Assembly: GCF_039522935.1 (NCBI RefSeq)
Contig: NZ_BAAAEI010000006.1
Span: 682,001-746,000, forward strand
Origin: Bowmanella denitrificans
GTDB taxonomy: Bacteria > Pseudomonadota > Gammaproteobacteria > Enterobacterales > Alteromonadaceae
Length of the DNA: 64,000 nt
Reading direction: 5' to 3'
This document shows, piece by piece, positions 34,710-44,552 of the stretch (the stretch's first letter is position 1; each line of letters starts with the position of its first letter). A model generated the notes under the pieces. The model saw only the letters and a list, made by a program, of their open reading frames with translations. It was not told the DNA's origin and did no database searches. Made by a program: the position numbers and the translations under genes.

Positions 34710-35648
34710 CTAACGCAGTGCGTCCACAATCTGCTCCGAGCTTTGCATGGCACGAATTTGATTGAACAGGCTGTCGGCCTGATGATACTGGCGTTTTAAG
34801 TAGCCCAACCACTGCTTAATCCGATTTGGATAGTACTTGCCTTTATCACCGTATATCTCATAGCCAGAGTAACGTGTCAGCAAGGCTCTGACCTCGTCCC
34901 AGCGCATCGGCTGATGCTGATGTTTGATCACACTGGCAAGATTAGGCAAAGACAGGGCTCCGCGCCCCAGCATAATGGCCTGGCAATTTGATTGCAGTTG
35001 ACATTGCCTGGCATCTTCCGCCGACCAGATTTCGCCATTGGCAACCAGTGGCACCTTGACCTGCTGCTTAATTCTGGCGATCCAATCCCAGTAAGCCGGT
35101 GGGTTATACCCCTCCACCTTAGTGCGGGCATGAATGGTAATCAGGCTGGCTCCCCCGGCTTCCAATGCCAGGGCATTGTCAATGGCCAGGCTCTTATCTT
35201 CAAACCCCAGGCGCATCTTTGCCGTCACGGGTTGACCGGCAGGCACACTTTGCCGTACGGCGTGCACAATCTGGTATAGGGTGTCGGTTTCTTTTAGCAA
35301 TACCGCACCACCTTTACTTTTATTTACCGTTTTCGCCGGGCAGCCAAAATTCAGGTCCACCCCATGAGAACCTAATTCCACCGCGCGGGCTGCATTTTCA
35401 GCCAGACATTGCGGGTCCTGTCCCAGCAATTGTACTCTTACCGGCACCCCGGCAGGCGTGCGCCCCTGATGATAGAGTTCAGGACAAAGCCGGTAAAACA
35501 CCCTGGGTGGCAACAGCATATCCACAACCCGGACAAACTCAGTAACGCACAAGTCAAAGCCACCCAAGCTGGTCAGCATATCGCGCATCAAATGATCCAC
35601 CACGCCTTCCATGGGCGCTAATGCAATTTGCGTTTCATTTGTCGTCAT
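34710..35648 (-). CDS. dusC: tRNA-dihydrouridine(16) synthase DusC
   Basis: FMN enzyme that reduces uridine 16 in the tRNA D-loop. 312 residues matches DusC. It begins ALAPMEGVVDHLMRDMLTSL (FMN-binding barrel start), has catalytic cysteine C103 in LNFGCPAKTVNKSKGGA, and TIHARTKVEGYNPPAYWDWI. The residue pattern after the cysteine fits DusC rather than DusA or DusB. It diverges from the DUF599 gene. Confidence 0.92.
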   Translation of the reverse strand: MTTNETQIALAPMEGVVDHLMRDMLTSLGGFDLCVTEFVRVVDMLLPPRVFYRLCPELYHQGRTPAGVPVRVQLLGQDPQCLAENAARAVELGSHGVDLNFGCPAKTVNKSKGGAVLLKETDTLYQIVHAVRQSVPAGQPVTAKMRLGFEDKSLAIDNALALEAGGASLITIHARTKVEGYNPPAYWDWIARIKQQVKVPLVANGEIWSAEDARQCQLQSNCQAIMLGRGALSLPNLASVIKHQHQPMRWDEVRALLTRYSGYEIYGDKGKYYPNRIKQWLGYLKRQYHQADSLFNQIRAMQSSEQIVDALR

Positions 35649-35732
35649 TTAGGGGTAATCTCTGAGTACAAGGGCCTGTCTACAGGGGCCGCGCAGTGTA
35701 ACAGATTCCCGCAAAGTGAGCAGTAAATCCCT

Positions 35733-36410
35733 ATGATCCTTATTGATACCCTTGCCCTGTTATGGTTTTTGAGCATCTGGGTTGGCTATACCCTGTTTGC
35801 CAAACGCAAGGCCAGACACACCTCTTGTCTTGCCAGCGAAATGCGCGCCAAACGCACCCGCTGGATGACGGAAATGCTTATTCGCGATAACCGGGTCGCA
35901 GATGTCTCCATTATCTCGACCTTGGAACGCAATATCACCTTCTTCGCTTCCAGCTCGCTGCTGATCCTGGCCGGTTTGCTAACGGCTACGGCTTCGGTGG
36001 AAGAGTTGAATGCCATGATCCATCAGTTGAGTATGGCAACGGTGCAATCTAACCAGCAAATTCAGATTAAACTTTTGTTATTAATGGGAATTTTCATTTT
36101 CGCCTTTTTTCAGTTCACCTGGGCATTGCGCCAGTACGGCTTTGGCGGGGTTTTGATAGGTGCTGCGCCAAACGGCAATAAAATGAGTGAAGAGGAATTA
36201 AATCTGTATGCTAACCGTACCGCCAAGGTCATCGATCAGGCCGCGCACTCCTTTAATTACGGCTTGCGGGCTATTTATTTCTCCTTATCTACCCTGCCCT
36301 GGTTTATTGACGCCAGACTGTTTATGCTCGCCTCGATCATCACCCTGATGATCATGTACCACCGGGAATTTCACTCCAAGGTATTGAAAGCACTTAAAGA
36401 CTGTCACTGA
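35733..36410 (+). CDS. DUF599-type inner membrane protein
   Basis: 225 residues, about four transmembrane segments (near residues 1-20, 70-90, 112-132 and 178-208). The sequence SIWVGYTLFAKRKARHTSCL followed by RTRWMTEMLIRDNRVADVSI, and FQFTWALRQYGFGGVLIGAAP, is typical of the DUF599 family. No function is established. It is divergent from dusC and converges on a small membrane protein gene. Confidence 0.85.
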   Translation: MILIDTLALLWFLSIWVGYTLFAKRKARHTSCLASEMRAKRTRWMTEMLIRDNRVADVSIISTLERNITFFASSSLLILAGLLTATASVEELNAMIHQLSMATVQSNQQIQIKLLLLMGIFIFAFFQFTWALRQYGFGGVLIGAAPNGNKMSEEELNLYANRTAKVIDQAAHSFNYGLRAIYFSLSTLPWFIDARLFMLASIITLMIMYHREFHSKVLKALKDCH

Positions 36411-36430
36411 TCTTTACAGCCAATATCCGC

Positions 36431-36853
36431 TCACCAATGGCGGATCCGGCTGGTAAAGTAAGCCAGCATTGCCACCAAAGCGCCGACAGAAAAGGCTTGC
36501 AAAGGTGCCAGCACAAAAATATCGGACATCAGATGACTTGCGGAAGGGTTTACAGCCCCGGACAGATACCAATCTATATGGATGTACAGCAGAGTCAGAC
36601 TGGCACCGAATAAAAATCCATGCGCGGCCGCCCCTGCACCGGGATGTCCATGGGCACGCAAATACTTCAACCACAAAAATACCACGAGCAGTGGTGAAAT
36701 TACCCAAGGAAACAATAAGTTAACAATCACACCCTGAATCAGGTAACAACTGACGGCAACCAGTAACATCCAAATATTGGCCGCCTTATGACTCCATTTA
36801 AGCATACTTTCGGCCCCGACAGCGAGTTGACCCACCTTTGATATCCAGCCCAT
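36431..36853 (-). CDS. Small inner membrane protein of unknown function
   Basis: The ATG at 36853 gives 140 residues (MGWISKVGQLAVGAESML...) with about four hydrophobic helices. A TTG 25 codons earlier is possible but lacks a ribosome site and adds an odd N-terminus. I do not recognise a family. The upstream region contains the (GGCA)7 tract, about 95 bp before the start codon. Confidence 0.6.
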   Translation of the reverse strand: MGWISKVGQLAVGAESMLKWSHKAANIWMLLVAVSCYLIQGVIVNLLFPWVISPLLVVFLWLKYLRAHGHPGAGAAAHGFLFGASLTLLYIHIDWYLSGAVNPSASHLMSDIFVLAPLQAFSVGALVAMLAYFTSRIRHW

Positions 36854-36946
36854 ATGTGTATCGTGAGCAAGAATAAGGCAAGAAACGCGCCAAAACTGTA
36901 TGTATTTCAAACTAAAATACGTTATCAAGGTAAAACTTCCGGCACT

Positions 36947-36974
36947 GGCAGGCAGGCAGGCAGGCAGGCAGGCA
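36947..36974. repeat. (GGCA)7 tetranucleotide microsatellite
   Basis: Seven perfect tandem GGCA units. It lies outside any supported gene, upstream of the small membrane protein gene at 36431-36853 and downstream of lolE. Tracts of this length are prone to slippage. Confidence 0.95.
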
Positions 36975-37097
36975 GTGAAACGACTATGTCAGGCGCAGTC
37001 AATACGCCCTTTACTGTTCTGAAAAGAGACTATTAAGGCCAGGGGCAACAACCTTATGGCAGCCCAACTGCTTGTGCGGAAGAATCAGGCTGCTGGT

Positions 37098-38348
37098 TTA
37101 ATGTCCCAGTACCTTGGCAGGTTCAATGCGGGCCGCTTTAAAGGCCGGATACAGGGTGGCCAGAACGCTTAATCCCAATGCAATGGCCGCGGTTAACAGC
37201 ACTTCAACAGGATTCAACTGAGAGGGCAGAAAATCAATAAAGTAAATATCGCCAGACAACAGGGTTATGCCGGTCAGGGTTTCCCAGCCTTTGGCCAGCG
37301 CAGATAACTTCCAGGCCACTAACGCCCCCAATATCACCCCAAAAGCCGTACCAATTAAGCCGTTGAAGAGTCCTTGCAGCATAAATGCACGTACAATCAG
37401 GTTATCTCTGGCCCCCATGGTTTTCAGCATGGCAATTTCCCGGCGCTTTTCGTTCACCGCCATCACCAGCGTCGACACTATATTAAAGCAGGCCACCGCG
37501 ATCAGCAGGGTCAGGGCCAGATACACCACGGCCCTGACAAGCTGAATGTCCTGGTACAGATGGCCGTGTGTACGGGTCCAGTCAGAAATATACACATACT
37601 GCTCAAAGGCCATACCCAGTTCACGCATCAAATAGGGTGCGCGGTAAGGATCGGAGAAACCAAACTCCAGCCCCTGAGCCCCAGACGCCACACCGAGGAT
37701 GTCAGATGCCTTGTCCAGATGCACCAGCGCCAGATGATTATCCACCAATTCCCCGCCTATACCGGCCGCGCCCGCCACGTCAAACCATACCGATTTTGGT
37801 GGTTTAAAACTGCTGGCATCCCCTTGCTGTGGCATCAGAAGCTGTACTTTCTGCCCCACATCGACCCCGAGCTTGCGCATAATGCCCTTGCCCAGCAATA
37901 TACTGTTTGGATTGTCGGCAAAACGCTGCCAATGCTGGGAATCTGTCATCAGGCTGATACGCGACGCCCTGGCAAAATCAGGGGAAATACCGGTTACCTC
38001 AACAGCGCTCATTTTGCCGGCATTTCGCACCATCGCCGCCATTTTGGTGATAGGTGCCACATATTGCACCCGGCTGTCGGCGCTAAGTTGCGCCACCTGG
38101 GTACGCCAGTCTTGGATACCCTCCGGAGACACCGCAATCAACTCGCCGTGGGGCAATACCGCCAGTAATCTGTCTTTCAATTCCCGCTCAAAGCCATTCA
38201 TCACCGACAACAGCAGGATCATGACAAAACATCCCAGGGCGATACCGACTGTTGAGGATGCAGAGATAAACGAGGTATAACCACTTTGCCCGCGACTGCG
38301 ACGAAAGCGCCAGGCTAATTGACAGCTTAAGCGCCAGTTTGCGCTCAT
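37098..38348 (-). CDS. lolE: Lipoprotein-releasing ABC transporter permease LolE
   Basis: Inner-membrane subunit of LolCDE, which extracts outer-membrane lipoproteins and hands them to LolA. 416 residues, one N-terminal transmembrane helix (ASSTVGIALGCFVMILLLSV), MNGFERELKDRLLAVLPHGE after it, a large periplasmic domain, and three C-terminal helices with the FtsX signature (NEKRREIAMLKTMGARDNLI). The first-helix sequence resembles LolE more than LolC. It overlaps lolD by four bases. Confidence 0.92.
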   Translation of the reverse strand: MSANWRLSCQLAWRFRRSRGQSGYTSFISASSTVGIALGCFVMILLLSVMNGFERELKDRLLAVLPHGELIAVSPEGIQDWRTQVAQLSADSRVQYVAPITKMAAMVRNAGKMSAVEVTGISPDFARASRISLMTDSQHWQRFADNPNSILLGKGIMRKLGVDVGQKVQLLMPQQGDASSFKPPKSVWFDVAGAAGIGGELVDNHLALVHLDKASDILGVASGAQGLEFGFSDPYRAPYLMRELGMAFEQYVYISDWTRTHGHLYQDIQLVRAVVYLALTLLIAVACFNIVSTLVMAVNEKRREIAMLKTMGARDNLIVRAFMLQGLFNGLIGTAFGVILGALVAWKLSALAKGWETLTGITLLSGDIYFIDFLPSQLNPVEVLLTAAIALGLSVLATLYPAFKAARIEPAKVLGH

Positions 38349-39022
38349 ATCAGCGACTCCAACCGGCCATGGTGCAGGCTTACTGTTCTGTCCAACCGTT
38401 CAGCCAGATGCAGATCATGCGTTACCACCACAAAGCTGGTGCGCAAATCCCGGGTCAGTTCACGTAGCAGCAAATAAATGGATTCTGCGGTCTTGTTGTC
38501 CAGATTACCGGTCGGCTCATCCGCCAGCACCAGTTTGGGCTGATTCACCAGAGCCCTGGCGATCGCAACCCGTTGACGCTCGCCGCCGGACAGCTGTGCA
38601 GGCTTGTGCTCAGCACGCTCTGCCAGACCGACCCGGTCGAGCATCGCCATCGCCTGGGACCGAATTTCTTGTTTAGGCTTGCCGCCAATCAGCAGTGGCA
38701 TGGCCACGTTTTCCAGCGCTGAGAATTCAGGTAACAGATGATGGAACTGATAAACAAAGCCCAGACTTTGATTACGAAATGTGGCCTGACGTGCCTGGCT
38801 GAAGGAAAAAATGTCCTGATCTTCAAACCACACCTTGCCCGATGTAGGGCTATCCAGCGCCCCCAATAAATGCAATAAGGTACTTTTGCCAGACCCGGAG
38901 CTGCCAACAATTGCCAATTGCTCGGCCACCCCCACATCAAAGCTGACGTCTTCCAACACCCTGACCGGTTTTGGCCCTTCATCATATTCTTTGGTCAGAT
39001 GCTGACAGCGTAACAACGACAT
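38345..39022 (-). CDS. lolD: Lipoprotein-releasing ABC transporter ATPase LolD
   Basis: 225 residues. Walker A GSSGSGKST, Q-loop in YQFHHLLPEFSALENVAMPL (the LolD-type segment), signature LSGGERQRVAIARAL, Walker B LVLADEPTGNLD, and switch histidine VVTHD. It is the middle gene of lolC-lolD-lolE. Confidence 0.95.
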   Translation of the reverse strand: MSLLRCQHLTKEYDEGPKPVRVLEDVSFDVGVAEQLAIVGSSGSGKSTLLHLLGALDSPTSGKVWFEDQDIFSFSQARQATFRNQSLGFVYQFHHLLPEFSALENVAMPLLIGGKPKQEIRSQAMAMLDRVGLAERAEHKPAQLSGGERQRVAIARALVNQPKLVLADEPTGNLDNKTAESIYLLLRELTRDLRTSFVVVTHDLHLAERLDRTVSLHHGRLESLI

Positions 39023-39040
39023 CTTTCACTTCCTTTTTGC

Positions 39041-40246
39041 TTATTCATCGCGCAAGGCCTGGGCCGGTTGTACCCTGGCTGCACGCATGGCCGGGTAAAG
39101 GGTGGCCAGTAAACTGAGCAGTAATGACAAAAACAACATCAGGGCGACCTGATGAACTTGAATCTCCACCGGTAAACCTTCCCCATCGGGGGTGGCAATT
39201 AAATGAATGCCCAGCAACCCCAGCAGCGGATTTAACTGATTGCTGAGCAGCAATCCACCCAGTAAACCAAACAAAGTCCCTTTCAGACCGTTATACAGGC
39301 CGTTAATCATAAACACCCTGATCAATGAAGCACCTGACAGTCCCTGAGTACGCAGGATAGCGATGTCACCGCGTTTCTCGCTGACCACCATGACCATGGC
39401 AGAAACAATATTAAAGGCCGCAACCGCGATGATCAGCACCAACATCAGGGCCATCATATTTTTTTCCATATTCACCGCGTCAAACAGTGGACCTTGCCGC
39501 TCACGCCAGTTGCTGGACGTCAGCCCCAGTTCATCCACCTGCCCCTTTACACTTTGCCAGCTAAAGGCATCATCCAGAAACAGGCGAGTGGCGGCCAGTT
39601 CTTCGGTTTTACCACGCAGCAGCCTGGCGGCATCATCCAGATGAATCAAGACCACTTTGTCATCCAGTTCAGAGCCGACGTCAAACACCCCAGTTATCAC
39701 AAACTGGCGCTGACTGGGCACCTGTCCAAGCGGGGTATAGACACTGGCTTCGGCACTTAACAAACGCACCTTGTCACCCAGCCCAAGGCCGAGTAGAGAC
39801 GCCAGCGGACGGCCCAGCACCAGGCCATACTCGCCGCTTTTTAGTTCACCAAGCTCCCCCAGCATCATATGACTGGCAATAATGGCATTATCCGGCATGG
39901 TTTGCGGAGCAATGCCCTGAATCATCACACCATGCAAGGTTCTTGGGGATTGCAGCAATCCCTGGGTTTCAATCATGGCGCTGCTCGCCACGACATGGGG
40001 AAGCTGGTTAAGTTGTTCAACCTTATCGGCAGCCGTGGTATGCACCAACATATGTGGGTTGATGCCAAGAATGCGTTTTTTCAGTTCCCCTTCAAAGCCG
40101 TTCATCACAGACGAAACTGTGATCAGCGCGGTCAGGCCCAGGGCAATACCCGCTACTGAAAACGCATTGATAAAGGCAATAAAGGGATTGCCTTTACTGG
40201 CTCTGGCATAGCGCAACCCGATAAAAGCAGAAATGGGGTAAAACAT
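39041..40246 (-). CDS. lolC: Lipoprotein-releasing ABC transporter permease LolC
   Basis: Start ATG at 40246 gives 400 residues beginning MFYPISAFIGLRYARASKGN, the conserved LolC opening; upstream in-frame codons look non-coding. An N-terminal helix (SVAGIALGLTALITVSSVMN) is followed by GFEGELKKRILGINPHMLVH, a periplasmic domain, and C-terminal helices with SEKRGDIAILRTQGLSGASL. It is the first gene of the lol operon and divergent from the PilZ-like gene. Confidence 0.92.
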   Translation of the reverse strand: MFYPISAFIGLRYARASKGNPFIAFINAFSVAGIALGLTALITVSSVMNGFEGELKKRILGINPHMLVHTTAADKVEQLNQLPHVVASSAMIETQGLLQSPRTLHGVMIQGIAPQTMPDNAIIASHMMLGELGELKSGEYGLVLGRPLASLLGLGLGDKVRLLSAEASVYTPLGQVPSQRQFVITGVFDVGSELDDKVVLIHLDDAARLLRGKTEELAATRLFLDDAFSWQSVKGQVDELGLTSSNWRERQGPLFDAVNMEKNMMALMLVLIIAVAAFNIVSAMVMVVSEKRGDIAILRTQGLSGASLIRVFMINGLYNGLKGTLFGLLGGLLLSNQLNPLLGLLGIHLIATPDGEGLPVEIQVHQVALMLFLSLLLSLLATLYPAMRAARVQPAQALRDE

Positions 40247-40424
40247 GAGTTGTGATTTGTTCCCTGCTACGAAGGCCAGGCTACACACAAGACATTGTGC
40301 CGCTCTGGGATTGTGTCAGTGAGCGGTTGTCACTGTCGCTTGCTTATCGTTGGCCGATAATAGGTGTAAGCTAAGGCACAATCAAGGGCCGCGCCAGTTA
40401 AGGCCGCAGGCAACAGGAGTAAGG

Positions 40425-41021
40425 ATGGAGTTACTGAGCCTCGAACAAAAGCGCCAGCAGTTCGATGAATTTTTCCGTATCAAGCATGCGATCAAAGTCA
40501 ATATGCGGCCGCTGGAGCCGGCATTTGAGCTGCCTGACACCCACCAGTTGACAGAGCATATGCCTTACGCTTTTCGAATCGCCAGCGAAATGTCAGCACT
40601 GGAAGTGGCGGCGCTGCGCCCACTTAGAAATTTAAGTGAGCATGCGGCTGACTTGGTGGCTTTTCTGAATCATCAGTCACGCAAGATTGACTTAATGATG
40701 TCCTATATCCTGCATGAACAGATGACCCAGGACGAACAATTTGTCAGCCACGCTTTTGGCGGCGGCGGCCTGATACTTTGCAGTAATGAGCCGATGGAAC
40801 TTGAAGTACGCTGTGAGCTGCGCCTGTTTCTGGAAGAAGAGGCCGCCGCCGTTTTCTGTTTCGGTGAAGTTATCGCTTGCGAGAACGTTGGCGATCAGTA
40901 CCATATCTCCCTGTTTTTCAATCGGCTGCGTGAAGAAGATCAGGAGCTCCTGGTCAGGGCCAGCCTGCATCTGCAAACCCAGCAGTTGCGTAAACGCGCA
41001 CAAAAGCGCAGCGAAGAATAA
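40425..41021 (+). CDS. PilZ-domain-like protein
   Basis: The ATG at 40425 is chosen for its AGGAG site five bases upstream, giving 198 residues. The C-terminal half (about 110-190) looks like a PilZ barrel: SHAFGGGGLILCSNEPMELE followed by a strand with CFGEVIAC. The cyclic-di-GMP motifs are poorly conserved: no clear RxxxR, and FGGGGL stands where D/NxSxxG is expected. It may not bind the nucleotide. It precedes mfd by about 50 bp. Confidence 0.65.
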   Translation: MELLSLEQKRQQFDEFFRIKHAIKVNMRPLEPAFELPDTHQLTEHMPYAFRIASEMSALEVAALRPLRNLSEHAADLVAFLNHQSRKIDLMMSYILHEQMTQDEQFVSHAFGGGGLILCSNEPMELEVRCELRLFLEEEAAAVFCFGEVIACENVGDQYHISLFFNRLREEDQELLVRASLHLQTQQLRKRAQKRSEE

Positions 41022-41073
41022 GGGCCTGCGCCCAGTGCAGACAACAGACTTAGGATAGGCCGTCTCAATCAGC

Positions 41074-44000
41074 ATGAGCATCAGTATTTTTGCGCCGCCC
41101 CTGCCAAAAAAACCAGGGGACCATCTTCAATGGGGTAATCTGCACGGCAGCAGTTTAGCCCTGGCCATTGCCAATCTTGCATCCAGTCGCAAGGCATCTG
41201 TGTTGCTGGTCACCGCCGACACGCCTTCTGCACTGAAACTGTCGCGGGAAATAGAAGGCTTTACCGGTAATATCGAAGTAAAAGTGTTTCCCGACTGGGA
41301 AACCCTGCCTTACGATACTTTCTCACCGCACCAGGATATTATTTCCCAGCGTCTGGAAACCCTCTATCATCTGACCCAACCACAGCCCTGTATTTATGTG
41401 GTGCCGGTGAATACCCTGCTGCAGCGCATGGCACCAAGAGATTATCTGGCCAGATATCTGCTGATTCTAAAGCAAGGGCAGAAACTGGAATTGGATAGTT
41501 TCAGACAGGGGCTGGAAAGGGCTGGCTATACGGCGGTCAATCAAGTGCTGAGTCACGGCGAGTTTTCCATTCGTGGCAGCATTATCGACCTCTACCCCAT
41601 GGGTAGCCGTGAACCTTATCGCATCGACTTATTCGACGACGAAATAGACAGCATCCGTTTATTTGATACCGACAGCCAGCGTTCCGGTGACAAGGTCACA
41701 GAGATTCGCCTGTTGCCAGCCCGTGAATTCCCTACCGATAAGCCCGGCATCGATTTATTCCGCCAGCAGTTTCTTGACCGTTTCGACGCCAGCAATGCCA
41801 AAGAGTCGGTTTATCATCAGGTCAGCAAAGGCATTATGCCCGCCGGTGTGGAGTATTATCTGCCGCTGTTTTTCAGCCACACCGAGACCTTATTTGACTA
41901 CCTGCACCCAGACAGTCTGGTACTGATGCAGGGAGACTTAGTCAACGCCGCCGAATTTTACTGGGCAGACCTGATGGAGCGCTTTGAGCAGCACCGCTAT
42001 GATCCGCTCAGGCCGTTGCTGGCACCGGCCGAAATTTACCTGAAGGTGGAAGAACTGTTCGGCCGTTTCAAGGACTGGCCGCGAATCAGTGTGCAGCACC
42101 AGGCGCTGGAAGAAAAATCCGGCAGAGTGAACTTTGCCACCGCACCGCTCACCGATATCGCGGTTAAGCCACAAAGCAAAACGCCCCTGCTAAACCTCAG
42201 TCAGCAGCTTGATAACTGGCAGCAAAGTGGCACTAAGGTGCTGTTTTGTGTGGAATCCCAGGGCCGTCGTGAAAGTCTGCTGGACCTGCTGAAAAAGATT
42301 GCCTGCAAGCCCAAGGTTTTCGATCGCCTGGAAGATTTCCTGGCCAGCCATGAGTGGCTGGGGATCACCCTGAATATTGCCGAGCACAGCTTTGCCTTAA
42401 GCGAAGCCGATGCTCGCCTGGTGCTGATTACCGAAACCGAGTTATTGGGGCATAAGATTAGTCAGCGCCGTCTGCGCGATAAGCGCCAGGCCACTGACGA
42501 AGCCGCCGTTATCCGCAATCTGGCCGAATTGTCAATCGGACAGCCGGTGGTGCATCTTGAGCATGGAGTGGGGCGCTATCTGGGCTTGCAAACTCTGGAT
42601 GCCGGGGGGATCACCACCGAATACCTGACCATTGAGTATGCCAATGGTGCCAAGCTGTATGTACCGGTATCCGCGCTGCATTTAATCAGCCGCTATAGCG
42701 GTGGCGATCTTGACCATGCGCCCCTGCATCATCTGGGTACTGATGCCTGGGCCAGAGCGCGGAAAAAGGCCGCAGAAAAGGTGCGCGATGTAGCCGCACA
42801 GCTTCTGGATGTGTATGCCCGCCGCGCTGCCAAACCAGGCTTTGCCATCCCCATTGACTGGAATGAATACCAAAGCTTTGCCGACAGTTTTCCCTTCGAG
42901 GAAACCGCGGATCAGGAACAGGCCATTGCGGCAGTGATCCAGGATATGGGTAGCCCTAATGCCATGGATCGTCTGGTGTGTGGCGATGTCGGCTTTGGTA
43001 AAACCGAAGTGGCGATGCGCGCCGCCTTTTTGGCCGCCAATGCCGGCAAGCAGGTAGCGATATTAGTGCCCACCACCCTGCTTGCCCAACAACATTTCGA
43101 AAACTTCCGTGACCGTTTTGCCAATTGGCCGTTTCGTATTGAAGTGATGTCACGCTTTTCCAGTGGCAAAGCGCAGAAGCAGATTCTGCAGGATTTATCC
43201 GACGGTAAAGTGGATATCGTGGTCGGCACCCATAAACTGCTGCAGGACGACGTCAAATTTGCCGATCTGGGCCTGGTCATCATCGACGAAGAGCACCGCT
43301 TTGGCGTGCGTCAGAAGGAAAAATTCAAAGCCCTGCGCGCCGATGTGGATATTCTGACCCTGACCGCCACACCGATTCCGCGCACCCTGAATATGGCCCT
43401 GTCCGGCATGCGTGATTTGTCGATTATTGCCACGGCACCGGCCAAGCGACTGGCGATTAAAACCTTTGTACGCCAACGCGACAAGCAGTTGATTCGCGAA
43501 GCAATCATGCGGGAGATCCTGCGTGGTGGACAGGTGTATTTTCTGCATAATGAAGTAGACAGCATTGAGCAAACCGCAGCAGAGATTGCCGAGATTGTTC
43601 CGGAAGCCCGGGTGGCCGTCGGCCATGGCCAGATGCGTGAGCGGGAATTGGAACGGGTCATGTCTGACTTCTACCACCAGCGCTTTAACGTACTGGTCTG
43701 TACCACTATCATAGAAACCGGTATCGACGTCCCCTCGGCCAATACCATTATTATGGACAGGGCCGATCATCTGGGACTGGCACAGTTGCACCAATTGCGG
43801 GGCCGGGTCGGCCGCTCACATCATCAGGCCTATGCATATCTGTTAACTCCTCATCCCAAAAGGATGACCAAAGATGCACAAAAGCGTCTTGAAGCCATTG
43901 CCTCACTGGAAGATTTGGGTGCCGGCTTTGCCCTGGCTACCCATGATCTGGAGATTCGCGGGGCCGGTGAGCTGCTGGGTGAGGATCAGTCCGGGCAAAT

Positions 44001-44550
44001 TGCTACGGTAGGTTTCTCCCTGTATATGGAGATGTTGGAGCAGGCGGTGGAAGCCCTGAAAAACGGCAAGGAGCCGTCGCTGGATGAAGCCTTGTCACAA
44101 CACACCGAAATTGAGCTGCGTATTCCTGCCCTGCTGCCGGAAGACTATATCAATGACGTGAATACCAGGCTGTCGTTGTATAAGAAAATCGCCAACTGTA
44201 AATCCGATGATGATCTGGATGATGTTCAGGTGGAATTGATTGACCGCTTTGGCTTGTTACCGGAAGCGGCGAAAAACCTGTTGAAAGTCACACAGATGAA
44301 GCTTAATGCCCGCACCGTCGGCATCAGTAAAATTGAAGCCAGCGCGACAGGTGGCTTTGTCGAATTCGCCCAGGATACCCGCATTGATCCGGGCTTTATT
44401 ATCAAGCTTATCCAGTCACAACCTGCGATTTATCGTCTGGACGGACCGCAAAAACTTAAATTTGCGATTAAGACCGACGCACATCAGGAGCGTGTTAAAC
44501 TCATTGCGACCATGCTGGATGAATTCAAACAACGATTGCAGGCGGCCTGA
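41074..44550 (+). CDS. mfd: Transcription-repair coupling factor Mfd
   Basis: Dislodges RNA polymerase stalled at DNA damage and recruits UvrA. 1158 residues. It shows a UvrB-like N-terminal region (FPDWETLPYDTFSPHQDIIS, RRESLLDLL), the RNA polymerase-interaction domain (LSIGQPVVHLEHGVGRYLGL), RecG-like helicase motifs (Walker A GDVGFGKTEVAMRAA, DEEH box in VIIDEEHRFGVRQKE, TATPIPRTLNMAL, QLRGRVGRS) and the C-terminal TRCF domain. It is followed after two bases by csiV. Confidence 0.98.
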   Translation: MSISIFAPPLPKKPGDHLQWGNLHGSSLALAIANLASSRKASVLLVTADTPSALKLSREIEGFTGNIEVKVFPDWETLPYDTFSPHQDIISQRLETLYHLTQPQPCIYVVPVNTLLQRMAPRDYLARYLLILKQGQKLELDSFRQGLERAGYTAVNQVLSHGEFSIRGSIIDLYPMGSREPYRIDLFDDEIDSIRLFDTDSQRSGDKVTEIRLLPAREFPTDKPGIDLFRQQFLDRFDASNAKESVYHQVSKGIMPAGVEYYLPLFFSHTETLFDYLHPDSLVLMQGDLVNAAEFYWADLMERFEQHRYDPLRPLLAPAEIYLKVEELFGRFKDWPRISVQHQALEEKSGRVNFATAPLTDIAVKPQSKTPLLNLSQQLDNWQQSGTKVLFCVESQGRRESLLDLLKKIACKPKVFDRLEDFLASHEWLGITLNIAEHSFALSEADARLVLITETELLGHKISQRRLRDKRQATDEAAVIRNLAELSIGQPVVHLEHGVGRYLGLQTLDAGGITTEYLTIEYANGAKLYVPVSALHLISRYSGGDLDHAPLHHLGTDAWARARKKAAEKVRDVAAQLLDVYARRAAKPGFAIPIDWNEYQSFADSFPFEETADQEQAIAAVIQDMGSPNAMDRLVCGDVGFGKTEVAMRAAFLAANAGKQVAILVPTTLLAQQHFENFRDRFANWPFRIEVMSRFSSGKAQKQILQDLSDGKVDIVVGTHKLLQDDVKFADLGLVIIDEEHRFGVRQKEKFKALRADVDILTLTATPIPRTLNMALSGMRDLSIIATAPAKRLAIKTFVRQRDKQLIREAIMREILRGGQVYFLHNEVDSIEQTAAEIAEIVPEARVAVGHGQMRERELERVMSDFYHQRFNVLVCTTIIETGIDVPSANTIIMDRADHLGLAQLHQLRGRVGRSHHQAYAYLLTPHPKRMTKDAQKRLEAIASLEDLGAGFALATHDLEIRGAGELLGEDQSGQIATVGFSLYMEMLEQAVEALKNGKEPSLDEALSQHTEIELRIPALLPEDYINDVNTRLSLYKKIANCKSDDDLDDVQVELIDRFGLLPEAAKNLLKVTQMKLNARTVGISKIEASATGGFVEFAQDTRIDPGFIIKLIQSQPAIYRLDGPQKLKFAIKTDAHQERVKLIATMLDEFKQRLQAA

Positions 44551-44552
44551 CT

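Noticed and set aside
36945..36976. CRISPR-like array at the GGCA tract
   Set aside because: Units are only four bases with no spacers; no repeat-spacer pattern or cas gene exists in the window.
36854..37036. Plus-strand reading through the (GGCA)7 tract
   Set aside because: The repeat translates as a short RQAG repeat, but there is no ribosome site, the composition is not protein-like, and it overlaps the 5' region of a better supported gene.
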